A DNA stretch of 64,000 bases from Oribacterium sinus (GTDB lineage: Bacteria; Bacillota; Clostridia; Lachnospirales; Lachnospiraceae). Shown here piece by piece: positions 29,117 to 37,381 of this stretch. The notes below the pieces were generated by a model, which was given only the letters and a program-made list of their open reading frames with translations, was not told the DNA's origin and searched no databases. The DNA lies in the NCBI RefSeq assembly GCF_014202695.1, contig NZ_JACHHH010000005.1:152469-216468 (forward strand), given 5' to 3'. Both the position numbers and the translations under genes were made by a program. Positions within the stretch are counted from its first letter, which is position 1. Each line of letters starts with the position of its first letter.

Positions 29117-30115
29117 ATGATTATTACCAAAACCCCCTTTAGAATGTCCTTTTTCGGTGGAGGCACCGATATGGAAGAATATTTCAAGGAGCATGGCGGA
29201 GCAGTGCTTTCCACCACCTTTGACAAATACTGTTATGTAAATGTCCGGCATTTGCCTCCTTTTTTTGACTATAGCACCGAGCTTTCCTACTCCAAGACGG
29301 AAAGGGTCTCTTCTCTTGAGGAAATCCAGCACCCTGCTATCCGGGAGGCGATGAAAATGTTGGATATGCAGAAGATTCGTTTGAATTATGAGGCGGATCT
29401 TCCTGCCCGTTCCGGCCTTGGTACCAGCTCTTCCTTTGCGGTGGGCATGCTCCATGCCTTCCATGCCTTAAAGGGAAAGTATGTGGGAAAGAAAACTCTG
29501 GCAGATGAAGCCATTTATCTGGAAAGGGTACTCTGTAATGAATCCGGCGGCTGGCAGGACCAGATTGCCGCAGCCTTTGGGGGACTTAATCATATCGAGT
29601 TTTCCCAAAACGGCTATACCGTAAGCCCCATCCTCATTTTCCCGGAAAGAAAGAAGGCCTTGGAAGAGAATCTGATGCTCTTCTTCACCGGCTTCACCCG
29701 CTTTTCCTCCGAGGTACAAAAGGAAAATAAAAAATCCTCCCCTCAGGACAAGCTAAGTCTTTTGTCCGAGATGAAGGCTTTGCTGGTGGAGGCAGAGGAT
29801 GTGTTGCAGGATAAACACAAGGATTTAAATGACTTCGGTCGTCTTCTGCATAAGACCTGGGAATTAAAGCGAAAAACCGCAAAAACCATCAGTACCGACA
29901 GCATTGATGCCCTTTACGAAAAAGGTCGCGAGGCAGGAGCCCTTGGCGGCAAACTCCTTGGTGCCGGGGGCGGCGGCTTCCTCCTCTTCTATGTGGAGAA
30001 GGAAAAGCAGGGAAAGGTGCTGGAAGCTATGAAGAACTTGATCCATGTGCCCTTTTCCTTTGAAAATGGCGGCACGCAGGTGTTATATTACGCTCCGGAG
30101 CGCTTAGAGGAGTAA
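29117..30115 (+). CDS. GHMP-family sugar kinase (heptose-7-phosphate/fucokinase-like)
   Basis: The N-terminal FFGGGTDMEEYF and the ATP-binding GLGTSSSFAVGMLHAF mark a GHMP kinase of the HddA/FucK-like subgroup, and the C-terminal GAGGGGFLLFYV closes the family signature. It would phosphorylate a sugar or sugar phosphate; in HddA the substrate is D-glycero-D-manno-heptose 7-phosphate. No other heptose or capsule gene is adjacent, so the substrate is open. At 332 residues it is the usual length. AAGGAG precedes the ATG. The gene ends just before HIR element 5 and faces a convergent gene. Confidence 0.88.
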   Translation: MIITKTPFRMSFFGGGTDMEEYFKEHGGAVLSTTFDKYCYVNVRHLPPFFDYSTELSYSKTERVSSLEEIQHPAIREAMKMLDMQKIRLNYEADLPARSGLGTSSSFAVGMLHAFHALKGKYVGKKTLADEAIYLERVLCNESGGWQDQIAAAFGGLNHIEFSQNGYTVSPILIFPERKKALEENLMLFFTGFTRFSSEVQKENKKSSPQDKLSLLSEMKALLVEAEDVLQDKHKDLNDFGRLLHKTWELKRKTAKTISTDSIDALYEKGREAGALGGKLLGAGGGGFLLFYVEKEKQGKVLEAMKNLIHVPFSFENGGTQVLYYAPERLEE

Positions 30116-30141
30116 AAGACATTTACAAGGTCTCTTACGAT

Positions 30142-30360
30142 AAAAATAGAGGGATGGAAATATAGTTAATGCATTTCATACAGCATAGGTCTAAAACTCG
30201 GGCACGCTCCCGCTAACTTCGCCTTCGCATCGGTACTAAGTTCAAGCTTCACTTCGCTCGCTTTCACTAAGTACCGGCGGGCTCAGATTGCCCTCATTTT
30301 AGACCTATGCTGCATGAAATAGAATTTCATTACCTTAGATATTTCCATCCCTCTATTTTT
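30142..30360 (+). repeat. HIR element 5, acting as a convergent-gene terminator
   Basis: The outer arm AAAAATAGAGGGATGGAAAT (30143-30162) pairs with ATTTCCATCCCTCTATTTTT (30341-30360). A second arm pair encloses the core (ATTTCATACAGCATAGGTC on the left; GACCTATGCTGCATGAAAT on the right). The inner stem is GGTACTAAG / CTAAGTACC around a Ser-less loop with GCTTCACTTCGCTCGC. The right arm contains the last codons and stop of the convergent gene at 30353. Confidence 0.9.
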
Positions 30361-31303
30361 CTTCAAAGGCCTTACAAATGTCTTCGATATACTCTAAGGA
30401 GCCCCGAAGCTTCTTATACTCCTCTGTGAAGGAGAGACTATTGATTTCCGCTTCGGTGTAGGGGGCTCTAAACATTTTGTGGCCGCTGTAAATGGCGATA
30501 TAGAGCAGATCTCCTTTGATATAGATGGAAAGCTCCTGTCCTGCAAATTTCTCGGAAAATATCCTGAGCACTTCCGGAGTCAGGAATCGTCTTGTTCCAA
30601 ACTCATCCGTGGCATAGATATCAAAATGCTCATTGTGCTGAATGTCTTCCGTATCCAGCTTCATCTCCCCTTTTCCGCAGGCAGGATATCTGTACTGCAC
30701 TTCATTTTTTAAAAGAAAAGCTCTATCCGTAGGGACAATGCGAACTTCTCCCTGCACTGTCACCGGACTCTTCATGCAATACAGCTGTCCTGTAAAATCA
30801 TACACCGTGGTGGAATGCTTTCCGCCTGTTGTATGATAGGACTCCAGATTTCCTATAAGAAGTCCTCTGTCATCATGAAAGAACAAAAAGGTATCTTGCA
30901 GATATTTTTGAGACTTTGGGGTGAACCTCACTACATCCTCCAGAGCAATTCCCTTCTTTTCCACCGTTAGGTCGGGATAGAAGTTCTGTAACAGCGGCTC
31001 CAGCACCTCCTTGGCATAAACATCCTGAAGGCTTTCCATATTACTGAAGAACTCCGGCATCTTATGGTATTTTAGATAATAAAACAAAAGACCGCTACCA
31101 ATCAAAATAAAGCAAAGGATCATACTGTCCCGCCCGATAAGACGAGGCATAAGAATCAGAAAAAACGGAACAAGGTATTTTGCTGTAGACCACCTTTTAA
31201 TTTCCAACATTTTCTTACGAAGTGCTTGGAGTTTGATTTGAAACTCCGCACTGTCCTCCATGTCCTCAATTTTCTTTAAATCCTCTTCCAAAGTTCCTAA
31301 CAT
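30353..31303 (-). CDS. DUF3137-type membrane-anchored protein
   Basis: A 316-residue protein with two adjacent membrane segments (about residues 45-90) and a large soluble C-terminal part (LTVEKKGIALEDVVRFTPKS onward). DUF3137-like proteins have no known function. I used the ATG at 31303 (AAAGGA site 6 nt upstream); an upstream in-frame start would add 19 poorly fitting residues. It follows a LemA gene by 114 bp on the same strand; LemA/DUF3137 pairs are seen in several Firmicutes, and both likely localise to the membrane. The final codons overlap the right arm of HIR element 5. Confidence 0.8.
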   Translation of the reverse strand: MLGTLEEDLKKIEDMEDSAEFQIKLQALRKKMLEIKRWSTAKYLVPFFLILMPRLIGRDSMILCFILIGSGLLFYYLKYHKMPEFFSNMESLQDVYAKEVLEPLLQNFYPDLTVEKKGIALEDVVRFTPKSQKYLQDTFLFFHDDRGLLIGNLESYHTTGGKHSTTVYDFTGQLYCMKSPVTVQGEVRIVPTDRAFLLKNEVQYRYPACGKGEMKLDTEDIQHNEHFDIYATDEFGTRRFLTPEVLRIFSEKFAGQELSIYIKGDLLYIAIYSGHKMFRAPYTEAEINSLSFTEEYKKLRGSLEYIEDICKAFEEK

Positions 31304-31417
31304 AGATGTCCTTTCTATTAGAAAAGCAGGCAGAAAAATCCCTATATCTCGACTTTTCAACCTGCCAAATTTCGGACTTTAAGCCATTTCCTCTTATGAG
31401 CAAACGCTTTTCTTCCC

Positions 31418-31963
31418 TTAATCCATATTATAATCCAAATCCTTTAAATCTCTCTTACCCTCTAAATCCTCATGCAGAAAATCCACCTTACCAAGTCCCT
31501 TGATTCCTGCCACTAGACTTGTGGGAAAACTAACAACAGCCTGATTGAATACACGTACATTACTGTTGACAATCCGCTTTGCTGCTGCCAAATCTTCATT
31601 TTCACTGACAATCTCGGACTGCAGGTTTAAAAATTGCTTAGAAGACAAAAGCTCCGGATAATTCTCTCCTACCATACGAATCTGTGCCAATACATCATTT
31701 TGGTTGGCAATCGCCCGGTTCGTATCCTGAATACTTCCTCCCTGACGCAAAGCTACCAGCTCGGTAAATACCTTCTCCTCATGCTTGGCATAGGCCTTAG
31801 CCACCTTTAACATTTCCGAAATAGTGTCAAACCGCTTCACCAAGGTAATATCCACAGTCTTCTTGGATTCTTCAATAATAACCATGTAACGATTCAGCAT
31901 ATTGCTCTGTCCGATAAACCAAACAAGAACAATTACGATAAGGATAATGGGTACTAAAACCAT
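31418..31963 (-). CDS. LemA-family protein
   Basis: A 181-residue protein with an N-terminal membrane anchor (VLVPIILIVIVLVWFI) and the LemA helical domain, recognised by NMLNRYMVIIEESKKTVDI, LVKRFDTISEMLKVAKAYAKHEEKVF and the C-terminal FNQAVVSFPTSLVAGI. LemA proteins are probably structural or accessory membrane proteins; their activity is unknown. The ATG at 31963 has AAAGGAGGAA upstream; the longer open frame is rejected. It is upstream of the DUF3137 gene. Confidence 0.9.
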   Translation of the reverse strand: MVLVPIILIVIVLVWFIGQSNMLNRYMVIIEESKKTVDITLVKRFDTISEMLKVAKAYAKHEEKVFTELVALRQGGSIQDTNRAIANQNDVLAQIRMVGENYPELLSSKQFLNLQSEIVSENEDLAAAKRIVNSNVRVFNQAVVSFPTSLVAGIKGLGKVDFLHEDLEGKRDLKDLDYNMD

Positions 31964-32140
31964 ATGCAGTTCCTCCTTTTTTCCGGTCGCCCTGAGCTCT
32001 TTTCCTAAGGTCAGGGCACTTACATCCATAGCTCTTTCGCCAAATGATTCAAGCTAATTTCTTAAATCTCGGCAGAAAACAGTAAAAAATAGTTTCCTTG
32101 CTTATTATACTAAGAACCATGAAAAATACAAGAAATTTCT

Positions 32141-32689
32141 TTACTCTTGCACCTGCTTGGAAAAATTTGCAATAAAAGGAATCTTTCGAAGAGCGGTATA
32201 AAGAAGCATGGAAATCAACACACTCATCACCGCCTGAATGGTATTGGTCAAAATTCCTGCAGAGGCTACGCCAAAATCAAAGACGAAGCTTTCCGCTACA
32301 AAGTATCCTATAACGATAATCGCTCCACCGATAAGCGTCGCCAAAAGAGCGGAGGAAAAGCTTTTCTTTTTGCCGTAGACCGTGGCTACCAAAAAGCCTT
32401 CAATTCCTTTGACCAAAAAGGTAATAGGAACAAATACCGCATATCCCAAAAGCAAATCCGCCAAGGCTGGACCGATGGCACCTACCAGCGTTCCTTCTTT
32501 TCGTCCCAGCAGAAGAGCCGCCAACATAATGACCGCATCTCCTACATTAAAATACCCCCGAATACCGGGCACGGGAATCTTGGTAAACATCGTAAGCAAA
32601 GTAGATAGCGCAATCAACACCGCCGTGATTGCGATTCCCAATGTAGTAAAACCGGATTTCGTATGCTTCTGTACTGATGTTGTAGACAT
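32141..32689 (-). CDS. ECF transporter S component, substrate unknown
   Basis: A 182-residue protein with six hydrophobic segments and the typical S-component patterns (GYFNVGDAVIMLAALLLGR and IGPALADLLLGYAVF, with a GIEGFLVATVYGKK stretch). It resembles the vitamin-type S components but is distinct from the bioY gene at 3 kb. No ATPase or T component is encoded nearby. No riboswitch motif is obvious in the upstream gap, so a vitamin substrate cannot be assigned. Confidence 0.8.
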   Translation of the reverse strand: MSTTSVQKHTKSGFTTLGIAITAVLIALSTLLTMFTKIPVPGIRGYFNVGDAVIMLAALLLGRKEGTLVGAIGPALADLLLGYAVFVPITFLVKGIEGFLVATVYGKKKSFSSALLATLIGGAIIVIGYFVAESFVFDFGVASAGILTNTIQAVMSVLISMLLYTALRKIPFIANFSKQVQE

Positions 32690-32844
32690 GTGCAGCTCCT
32701 TTCAAGGAATAAATTGGTTTTTTCTAACACTAAGGACTATATCTCCAAACAGCAGATTTGTAAATATGTATAATTTTTTATTAACAATTTGATAATTATT
32801 TATCTATTTTGTCTTTATTGCTTTTCCTATAAAACCAAAGAAAA

Positions 32845-32927
32845 TGAGACTGCAAAAATCAAAATAGTAAAGAATTTTCGGCAATATATTTTGATTTTTT
32901 ACAGTCTCAATTTGATTTTGCAGTCTC
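32845..32927 (-). terminator. HIR relic used as lon terminator
   Basis: GAGACTGCAAAAATCAAAAT (32846-32865) can pair with either of two right arms (ATTTTGATTTTTTACAGTCTC from 32888, and ATTTGATTTTGCAGTCTC from 32909). The middle keeps only the TTTTCGGCAATAT end of an HIR element; the core is missing. It lies just after the lon stop. Confidence 0.7.
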
Positions 32928-32931
32928 AGTT

Positions 32932-35775
32932 TTATTCTTCGGACTTTTCTTCGGTAGGAGTGTCCTTTCCTTTTTCGATGCCGCAGATGGACAAAGCTTC
33001 ATCCACATTTTCCACGGGACGAATCTCCAGCTTATCCTTTACCTCCTCCGGTACATCCCGAAGGTCATCTACATTTGCCTTGGGAATCAAGACAGTCTTT
33101 ACCCCTGCACGCTCCGCAGCCATCAGCTTCTCCGGAAGTCCTCCGATTGGATTTACCTTTCCTTCCAAAGAAACTTCTCCTGTCATAGCAATCTGCGGGC
33201 AAACCGCCTGTCCTGTCACCAAGGAGGATAAGGCTACGGTGAGGGTTACACCTGCCGAGGGGCCATCCTTCGGAGTGGCTCCGTCAGGAACATGGATGTG
33301 CAAGTCATTTTCCTTAAAGAAGCTTGCCTTCTCCGGGAACATGGACTTCACCAGACTGATGGCAATCTGGGCAGATTCCTTCATTACATTACCCAGCTGT
33401 CCGGTAATGGTAAGCTTGCCCTCTCCCTTGGTAGCAAGCGTCTCGATAAAGAGGATTTCTCCTCCCACTGCGGTCCAAGCAAGACCTGTGACCACGCCGG
33501 CTCTACCCTTTTCTTCCACTTCTCTATGATGAAGAGGATTCATATCCAGATATTCCTGTAAATCCTCTTTCCCTACGGTAATCTTCTCGCCCTTTCCTCT
33601 TACCAAATGCACAGCGGCAATTCTGCACAGGGTATCCAGGCGCTTTTTCAGCCCTCTCACACCACCTTCTCTGGTGTAGTCGGAGATAATGCTTTCCAAG
33701 GCCTCATCGCTGAGTTCCACATTTTCCGGCTGAAGACCTACATTCTTCAAAGCCTTCTTCATCAGGTGCCGTTTACCTATTTCAAACTTTTCCCTGGGAG
33801 TATAGCCCTGATACTGAATCACCTCCATACGGTTTAGGAGAGGTGCGGGAATGCTGTCCGTGGTGTTTGCGGTGCAAATGAAGAGTACATCGGAAAGATC
33901 ATAAGGTACATTCATATAGTGATCCGTAAAGGTATTGTTCTGCTCCGGATCCAAAACCTCCAGCAAGGCTGCTGCCGGATCTCCGTTGTAAGAGGAGGAA
34001 AGCTTATCCACCTCGTCCAATACCATAACCGGGTTGGAAACTCCCGCCTTATGGATACCGTCCATAATTCTTCCGGGCATAGCTCCCAGATAGGTTCTTC
34101 TGTGGCCTCGAATATCCGCCTCATCTCGCACGCCACCCAGGCTTACTCGGACATATTTTCTGCCAAGGGCCTTGGCAATACTCTTTCCGATACTGGTCTT
34201 TCCCGTTCCGGGAGCACCTACAAAGAGAAGGATGGAACCGGACTGCTGCTTCTTTAAGTTCATTACAGCAATCTGCTGAATCATTCTTTCCTTAACCTTC
34301 TTTAAGCCGAAGTGGTCTTCGGAGAGAATCTTCTCCGCCTCGTCCAAGTCAATGCTCTTCTGCTCTTCCTTCTTCCAGGAAAGTCCTGTCACAAAGTCCA
34401 TGTAGTCATAAAGCATACCTGCCTCTTGACCGTTGGTGCCTTCATTTTTCAAACGATTTAAAATCTTAGAGGCTTCCTTCTTGGCAATCTCATTCATGCC
34501 CGATTCTTCAATCTTAAGCTCCAGCTTTCTTAAATCGGAAACCTTCTCCGGGTGCATCTCATCCAGCTCTTTTTGCAAATAGTCGATTTGCTTTTGTAAA
34601 GCCTGCTCCTTATAGAGCTTCTGGTAGTCCTCCTGCTGCTGATTTCTGGCATCGGAGGTAACCTTGGTGACTTCTACATATTCATAAAGAATCTGCTCCA
34701 GCATCTTGGTACGAACGGAAAGTCTGTCTTCTTTTAATACCTGATAGCGCTCTTCATTTTTCAAACTGAGCCATGGAGAAAGAATGCATGCCACTTCTTG
34801 AATGGAACCGTACTGGTCAATCATGGTCTGCATAATGCTTCCGGCTCTAAAACGATCCACCAGCGTCTTTAATTCCGCCTTGATTTCCTTTAACTTTCGC
34901 TCGGAATCCTCCCGATCCAAATCCTCGATATCGCTTAATGGGGCGGTTTCCAACAACAGGGGCTCCCCTTCTTTTTGAGCCAACTCCAGAATTTTAACTC
35001 TCTGTCCTGTACGAACCACCACATAGCCGTCTCCGCTGATTTCCGTAACACTTCCCTCTACCGCAACGGAGTGGAACTCTTCCTTTCTTAAATCCTTTGT
35101 ATTAAAGCTGTCTTCCTTTAAAACAGCCAGTAACACATGGTCGTCCTGTCTGATTTCCTGTCCTGCAATATTTTTAAAGCTTTGTACTTGAAAATAAATG
35201 TAGGAATGGGGAAGAACCATCATATTATAAACCGGAATTACCCGCATCACATTTCCTCCTCTATATTCTGTCATATTGTCTTTCGCTCGTTCTATACCGT
35301 TTTGCGACTCTGTATTCTGCTCCACTGCGTTTTGTCCTGTGCTTTGTGCCGCTGTATTCGATTCTGCGCTCCCACTTGCTGTATTCTGCTCTGCACTGCG
35401 GGTTTCTGGATTCCACCCTGTGCTCTGCACAGCTGTATTCGATTTCCCGCTCCGGGCCGCTTTGTTCTGCTCTTGCCTTACAGGGCTCTGCTCTACCGCC
35501 TCAGGCGCTACGGCATTATGCCCTTCAGTGTTTTGTGCTCCGATACTTTGCCCGCCGAAGTTTTGTCCTACAGAGTTTTGTCCTACAGAGTTTCGCGCTT
35601 CAGAACCTTGCCCTTGGGCTCTTTGTCCCGGAGAGCTTTGTGCTTCATTTTCCTGCTTAGAATTCTGCTTTTTTAGCATTTCCTGAGGAATTTCTCGGGA
35701 AATGGCAGAAATCCGTCCCCTTTTCTTCTTCTTTAAAAGGGAACGGATTTGTTCCAAAACATCTTGCATGCTCAT
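32932..35775 (-). CDS. lon: ATP-dependent protease Lon with long low-complexity N-terminus
   Basis: Lon degrades abnormal proteins. The substrate-binding LON domain starts about residue 175 (MRVIPVYNMMVLPHSYIYF). The AAA+ Walker A is GAPGTGKTSIGKS and the protease shows DGPSAG with catalytic Ser and GGLPEKLMAAERAG with catalytic Lys. The roughly 170 residues before the LON domain are unusual. A basic start (MQDVLEQIRSLLKKKK) is followed by about 130 residues rich in Gln, Asn, Ser and Ala with imperfect QN repeats. The likely start is the ATG at 35775 (AAGGG site, 8 nt); the ATG at 35781 is also in frame. CIRCE control is visible at 35849. Confidence 0.93.
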   Translation of the reverse strand: MSMQDVLEQIRSLLKKKKRGRISAISREIPQEMLKKQNSKQENEAQSSPGQRAQGQGSEARNSVGQNSVGQNFGGQSIGAQNTEGHNAVAPEAVEQSPVRQEQNKAARSGKSNTAVQSTGWNPETRSAEQNTASGSAESNTAAQSTGQNAVEQNTESQNGIERAKDNMTEYRGGNVMRVIPVYNMMVLPHSYIYFQVQSFKNIAGQEIRQDDHVLLAVLKEDSFNTKDLRKEEFHSVAVEGSVTEISGDGYVVVRTGQRVKILELAQKEGEPLLLETAPLSDIEDLDREDSERKLKEIKAELKTLVDRFRAGSIMQTMIDQYGSIQEVACILSPWLSLKNEERYQVLKEDRLSVRTKMLEQILYEYVEVTKVTSDARNQQQEDYQKLYKEQALQKQIDYLQKELDEMHPEKVSDLRKLELKIEESGMNEIAKKEASKILNRLKNEGTNGQEAGMLYDYMDFVTGLSWKKEEQKSIDLDEAEKILSEDHFGLKKVKERMIQQIAVMNLKKQQSGSILLFVGAPGTGKTSIGKSIAKALGRKYVRVSLGGVRDEADIRGHRRTYLGAMPGRIMDGIHKAGVSNPVMVLDEVDKLSSSYNGDPAAALLEVLDPEQNNTFTDHYMNVPYDLSDVLFICTANTTDSIPAPLLNRMEVIQYQGYTPREKFEIGKRHLMKKALKNVGLQPENVELSDEALESIISDYTREGGVRGLKKRLDTLCRIAAVHLVRGKGEKITVGKEDLQEYLDMNPLHHREVEEKGRAGVVTGLAWTAVGGEILFIETLATKGEGKLTITGQLGNVMKESAQIAISLVKSMFPEKASFFKENDLHIHVPDGATPKDGPSAGVTLTVALSSLVTGQAVCPQIAMTGEVSLEGKVNPIGGLPEKLMAAERAGVKTVLIPKANVDDLRDVPEEVKDKLEIRPVENVDEALSICGIEKGKDTPTEEKSEE
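35250..35680 (-). repeat. Low-complexity in-frame repeats in the lon N-terminus
   Basis: Imperfect 15-bp units (GTTGGTCAAAATA-like) encode repeats of NSVGQ, QNxxGQ and QNTEG type. The segment shows no homology to Lon domains and would be solvent-exposed. Confidence 0.8.
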
Positions 35776-35848
35776 ATACATATCCCTTCTGAAACAAGGA
35801 AAAAGCTTCTGCTCTTCTTCCTCATTCCTTTACGTTTTGTCTCATTTG

Positions 35849-35875
35849 TTAGCAATCATCAATTTCGAGTGCTAA
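35849..35875 (-). promoter_or_regulatory. CIRCE operator upstream of lon
   Basis: TTAGCACTC-N9-GATTGCTAA on the minus strand matches the CIRCE consensus TTAGCACTC-N9-GAGTGCTAA with one mismatch. HrcA would bind here to repress lon until heat shock. It sits between the -10 box and the coding region. Confidence 0.85.
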
Positions 35876-35885
35876 ACCTTTTCAA

Positions 35886-35914
35886 AGAATAACACCCTCC
35901 TAAGAGGGTGTCAA
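35886..35914 (-). promoter_or_regulatory. Sigma-A promoter of lon with an internal palindrome
   Basis: TTGACA (complement of 35909-35914) and TATTCT (complement of 35886-35891), 17-bp spacing. The spacer and the adjacent -35 bases hold a perfect palindrome, ACACCCTC-TTAG-GAGGGTGT (complement of 35892-35911), a likely second operator for an unknown regulator. Confidence 0.75.
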
Positions 35915-36043
35915 GGTCTTTAGAAATTCTTTCGATTTCGACTGTTTGTTAGCTCTTTACGAGACCTATTCGGAGGATAAATCCCTTCCTTTTCTTCCAA
36001 ATCTTTATTCAGAAGTGTGTACCTTTCCTTATGTTCCTACCGC

Positions 36044-36910
36044 TTATTCGGAGGATAAGTCTTTTCCTCTTCTCTTATAAAAATATAGGCTGATGCCAAA
36101 GAGGGAAAGGCTGAAGGACACACCAAAGAAAAACATTCCGCTTTCATCTCCGGTGGCCACATTTCTGGCCGTACGATAAATCTTGGTACAAATCTTCGGA
36201 ATCTCCACTATCGGATTAAAAATTTCCAGCTTCTTTACCCCTAAAACCCCGGGATCATGGCTCACAATGGGCGCGGGGGGCTTGCCGCTTTCCCCGGGAG
36301 GATTACCCGGTCCGGGCGGGGTGTTCGGATTCGGAGGAGTTGGCTCCGGCGGCACTGGCTCCGGGGGCGTTTCCGGCTCCGGAGGCTTCGGCTTGTCATA
36401 ACGGTTGTGAAAGGCAATTTCCCCTCTTTTCATATCCTGCTTTAGAGGATCATTTCGATCCGTTACAATCAATACCGCAGTGAGATAGGCAGGTCTTGGA
36501 TTTCCCGCACTATCCTTGTTTTGCAATTCCACTTTTACGGAAACCAGATACTCCCTATCGTCATAGGTCATATATTCCGTATCACCCTTTTTCTGGCGAA
36601 TATCGTACTGATAGATTCCCTCCTCCGAAAAGGAAATGGGGGCAAAACGTTTCTCCTCCTTTGTTTTTCCTGCGCCTAAAGTGAGATGAATCTCTTTCTC
36701 ATCCGGCACCAAATTAGAACCGGATATCACCGGTTCCAGCTCCACCGTAAATTCTTCCTCCGGGAATGAATCTCCCGCGGCATACAAGCTCACCGGAATC
36801 TCCACTTTTACCGGAGCAACGGCGGCATAGCTCTTCGGAACAAACAACGAATTCCCCAACAAAAGGCAGAGAAAAAAACCGATAAATTGTATTCTCTTTT
36901 TTCCCTTCAT
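36044..36910 (-). CDS. Pilin-like surface protein (Spy0128-type domain) with atypical sorting signal
   Basis: An N-terminal signal peptide (hydrophobic to about residue 29, ending AYA-A) is followed by a Spy0128-like isopeptide domain, recognised by FTVELEPV near the start and EGIYQYDIRQKKGDTEYMTY, then DREYLVSVKVEL. A Pro-rich spacer (PEPETPPEPVPPEPTPPNP) leads to a C-terminal membrane helix and RR-tail. Sortase recognition is LPxTG-like only in part (ARNVATGDESG); the canonical LPxTG is absent. Such proteins form covalent pilus-like or surface fibres, but no sortase gene is encoded nearby. The 288-residue length suggests a single domain, perhaps a base or minor pilin. Confidence 0.8.
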   Translation of the reverse strand: MKGKKRIQFIGFFLCLLLGNSLFVPKSYAAVAPVKVEIPVSLYAAGDSFPEEEFTVELEPVISGSNLVPDEKEIHLTLGAGKTKEEKRFAPISFSEEGIYQYDIRQKKGDTEYMTYDDREYLVSVKVELQNKDSAGNPRPAYLTAVLIVTDRNDPLKQDMKRGEIAFHNRYDKPKPPEPETPPEPVPPEPTPPNPNTPPGPGNPPGESGKPPAPIVSHDPGVLGVKKLEIFNPIVEIPKICTKIYRTARNVATGDESGMFFFGVSFSLSLFGISLYFYKRRGKDLSSE

Positions 36911-37381
36911 GCTTTCTTTCCTCTTTCCTTTCCTCCTACTTTGCTGACTTACTTCATTAGTGACTTTCTTTCTTAGCGACTTTCTTTCTTAGCGACTTTC
37001 TTCCTAAATTACTTTCTTCTTTACCGCTAAGCTTAGCCCTTCTTACTCTCTCTACGAACTGCCTTCCCCAGCAGTTCTTTTAACCCTTATCTTCACAATA
37101 TTCTGATAAGTAATTATATTATCGGCACAATTTGCAATTTTATATAAGCTTTTTAATAATATTTTGTTTTTTCTCTTTCCCCGGAAGCTGCCCTTTCCCT
37201 TTGCTTTTTTAAGAATTTTATAGTTTCTTTATAATTATAGTCGTTTTGAATAATTAATACCTTCTATTATGTTTTGAAATTGGACAAATATATTTAATCT
37301 TGATAGTATTTTTTATGAAATTAATTTGTACGTTCAAAATACTTATTTTTTTGCTTTATAGAAACAATCAGGAGGAGCAGA
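36911..37381. other. Intergenic region with a short tandem repeat and a probable ABC operon promoter
   Basis: The 471-bp divergent gap holds a 16-bp tandem repeat (36958-37021), an AT-rich stretch and, for the plus strand, a plausible promoter TTGGAC-N18-TAGTAT near 37283-37312. No coding region is supported. Confidence 0.55.
36958..37021. repeat. Intergenic 16-bp tandem repeat
   Basis: Four imperfect copies of tagcgactttctttct lie just upstream of the pilin-like gene. This is the third intergenic short tandem repeat of the window. Confidence 0.8.

Noticed and set aside
35137..35686. Cys-rich plus-strand frames opposite lon
   Set aside because: They are shadows of the repetitive lon N-terminus in three antisense frames, without ribosome sites or homology.
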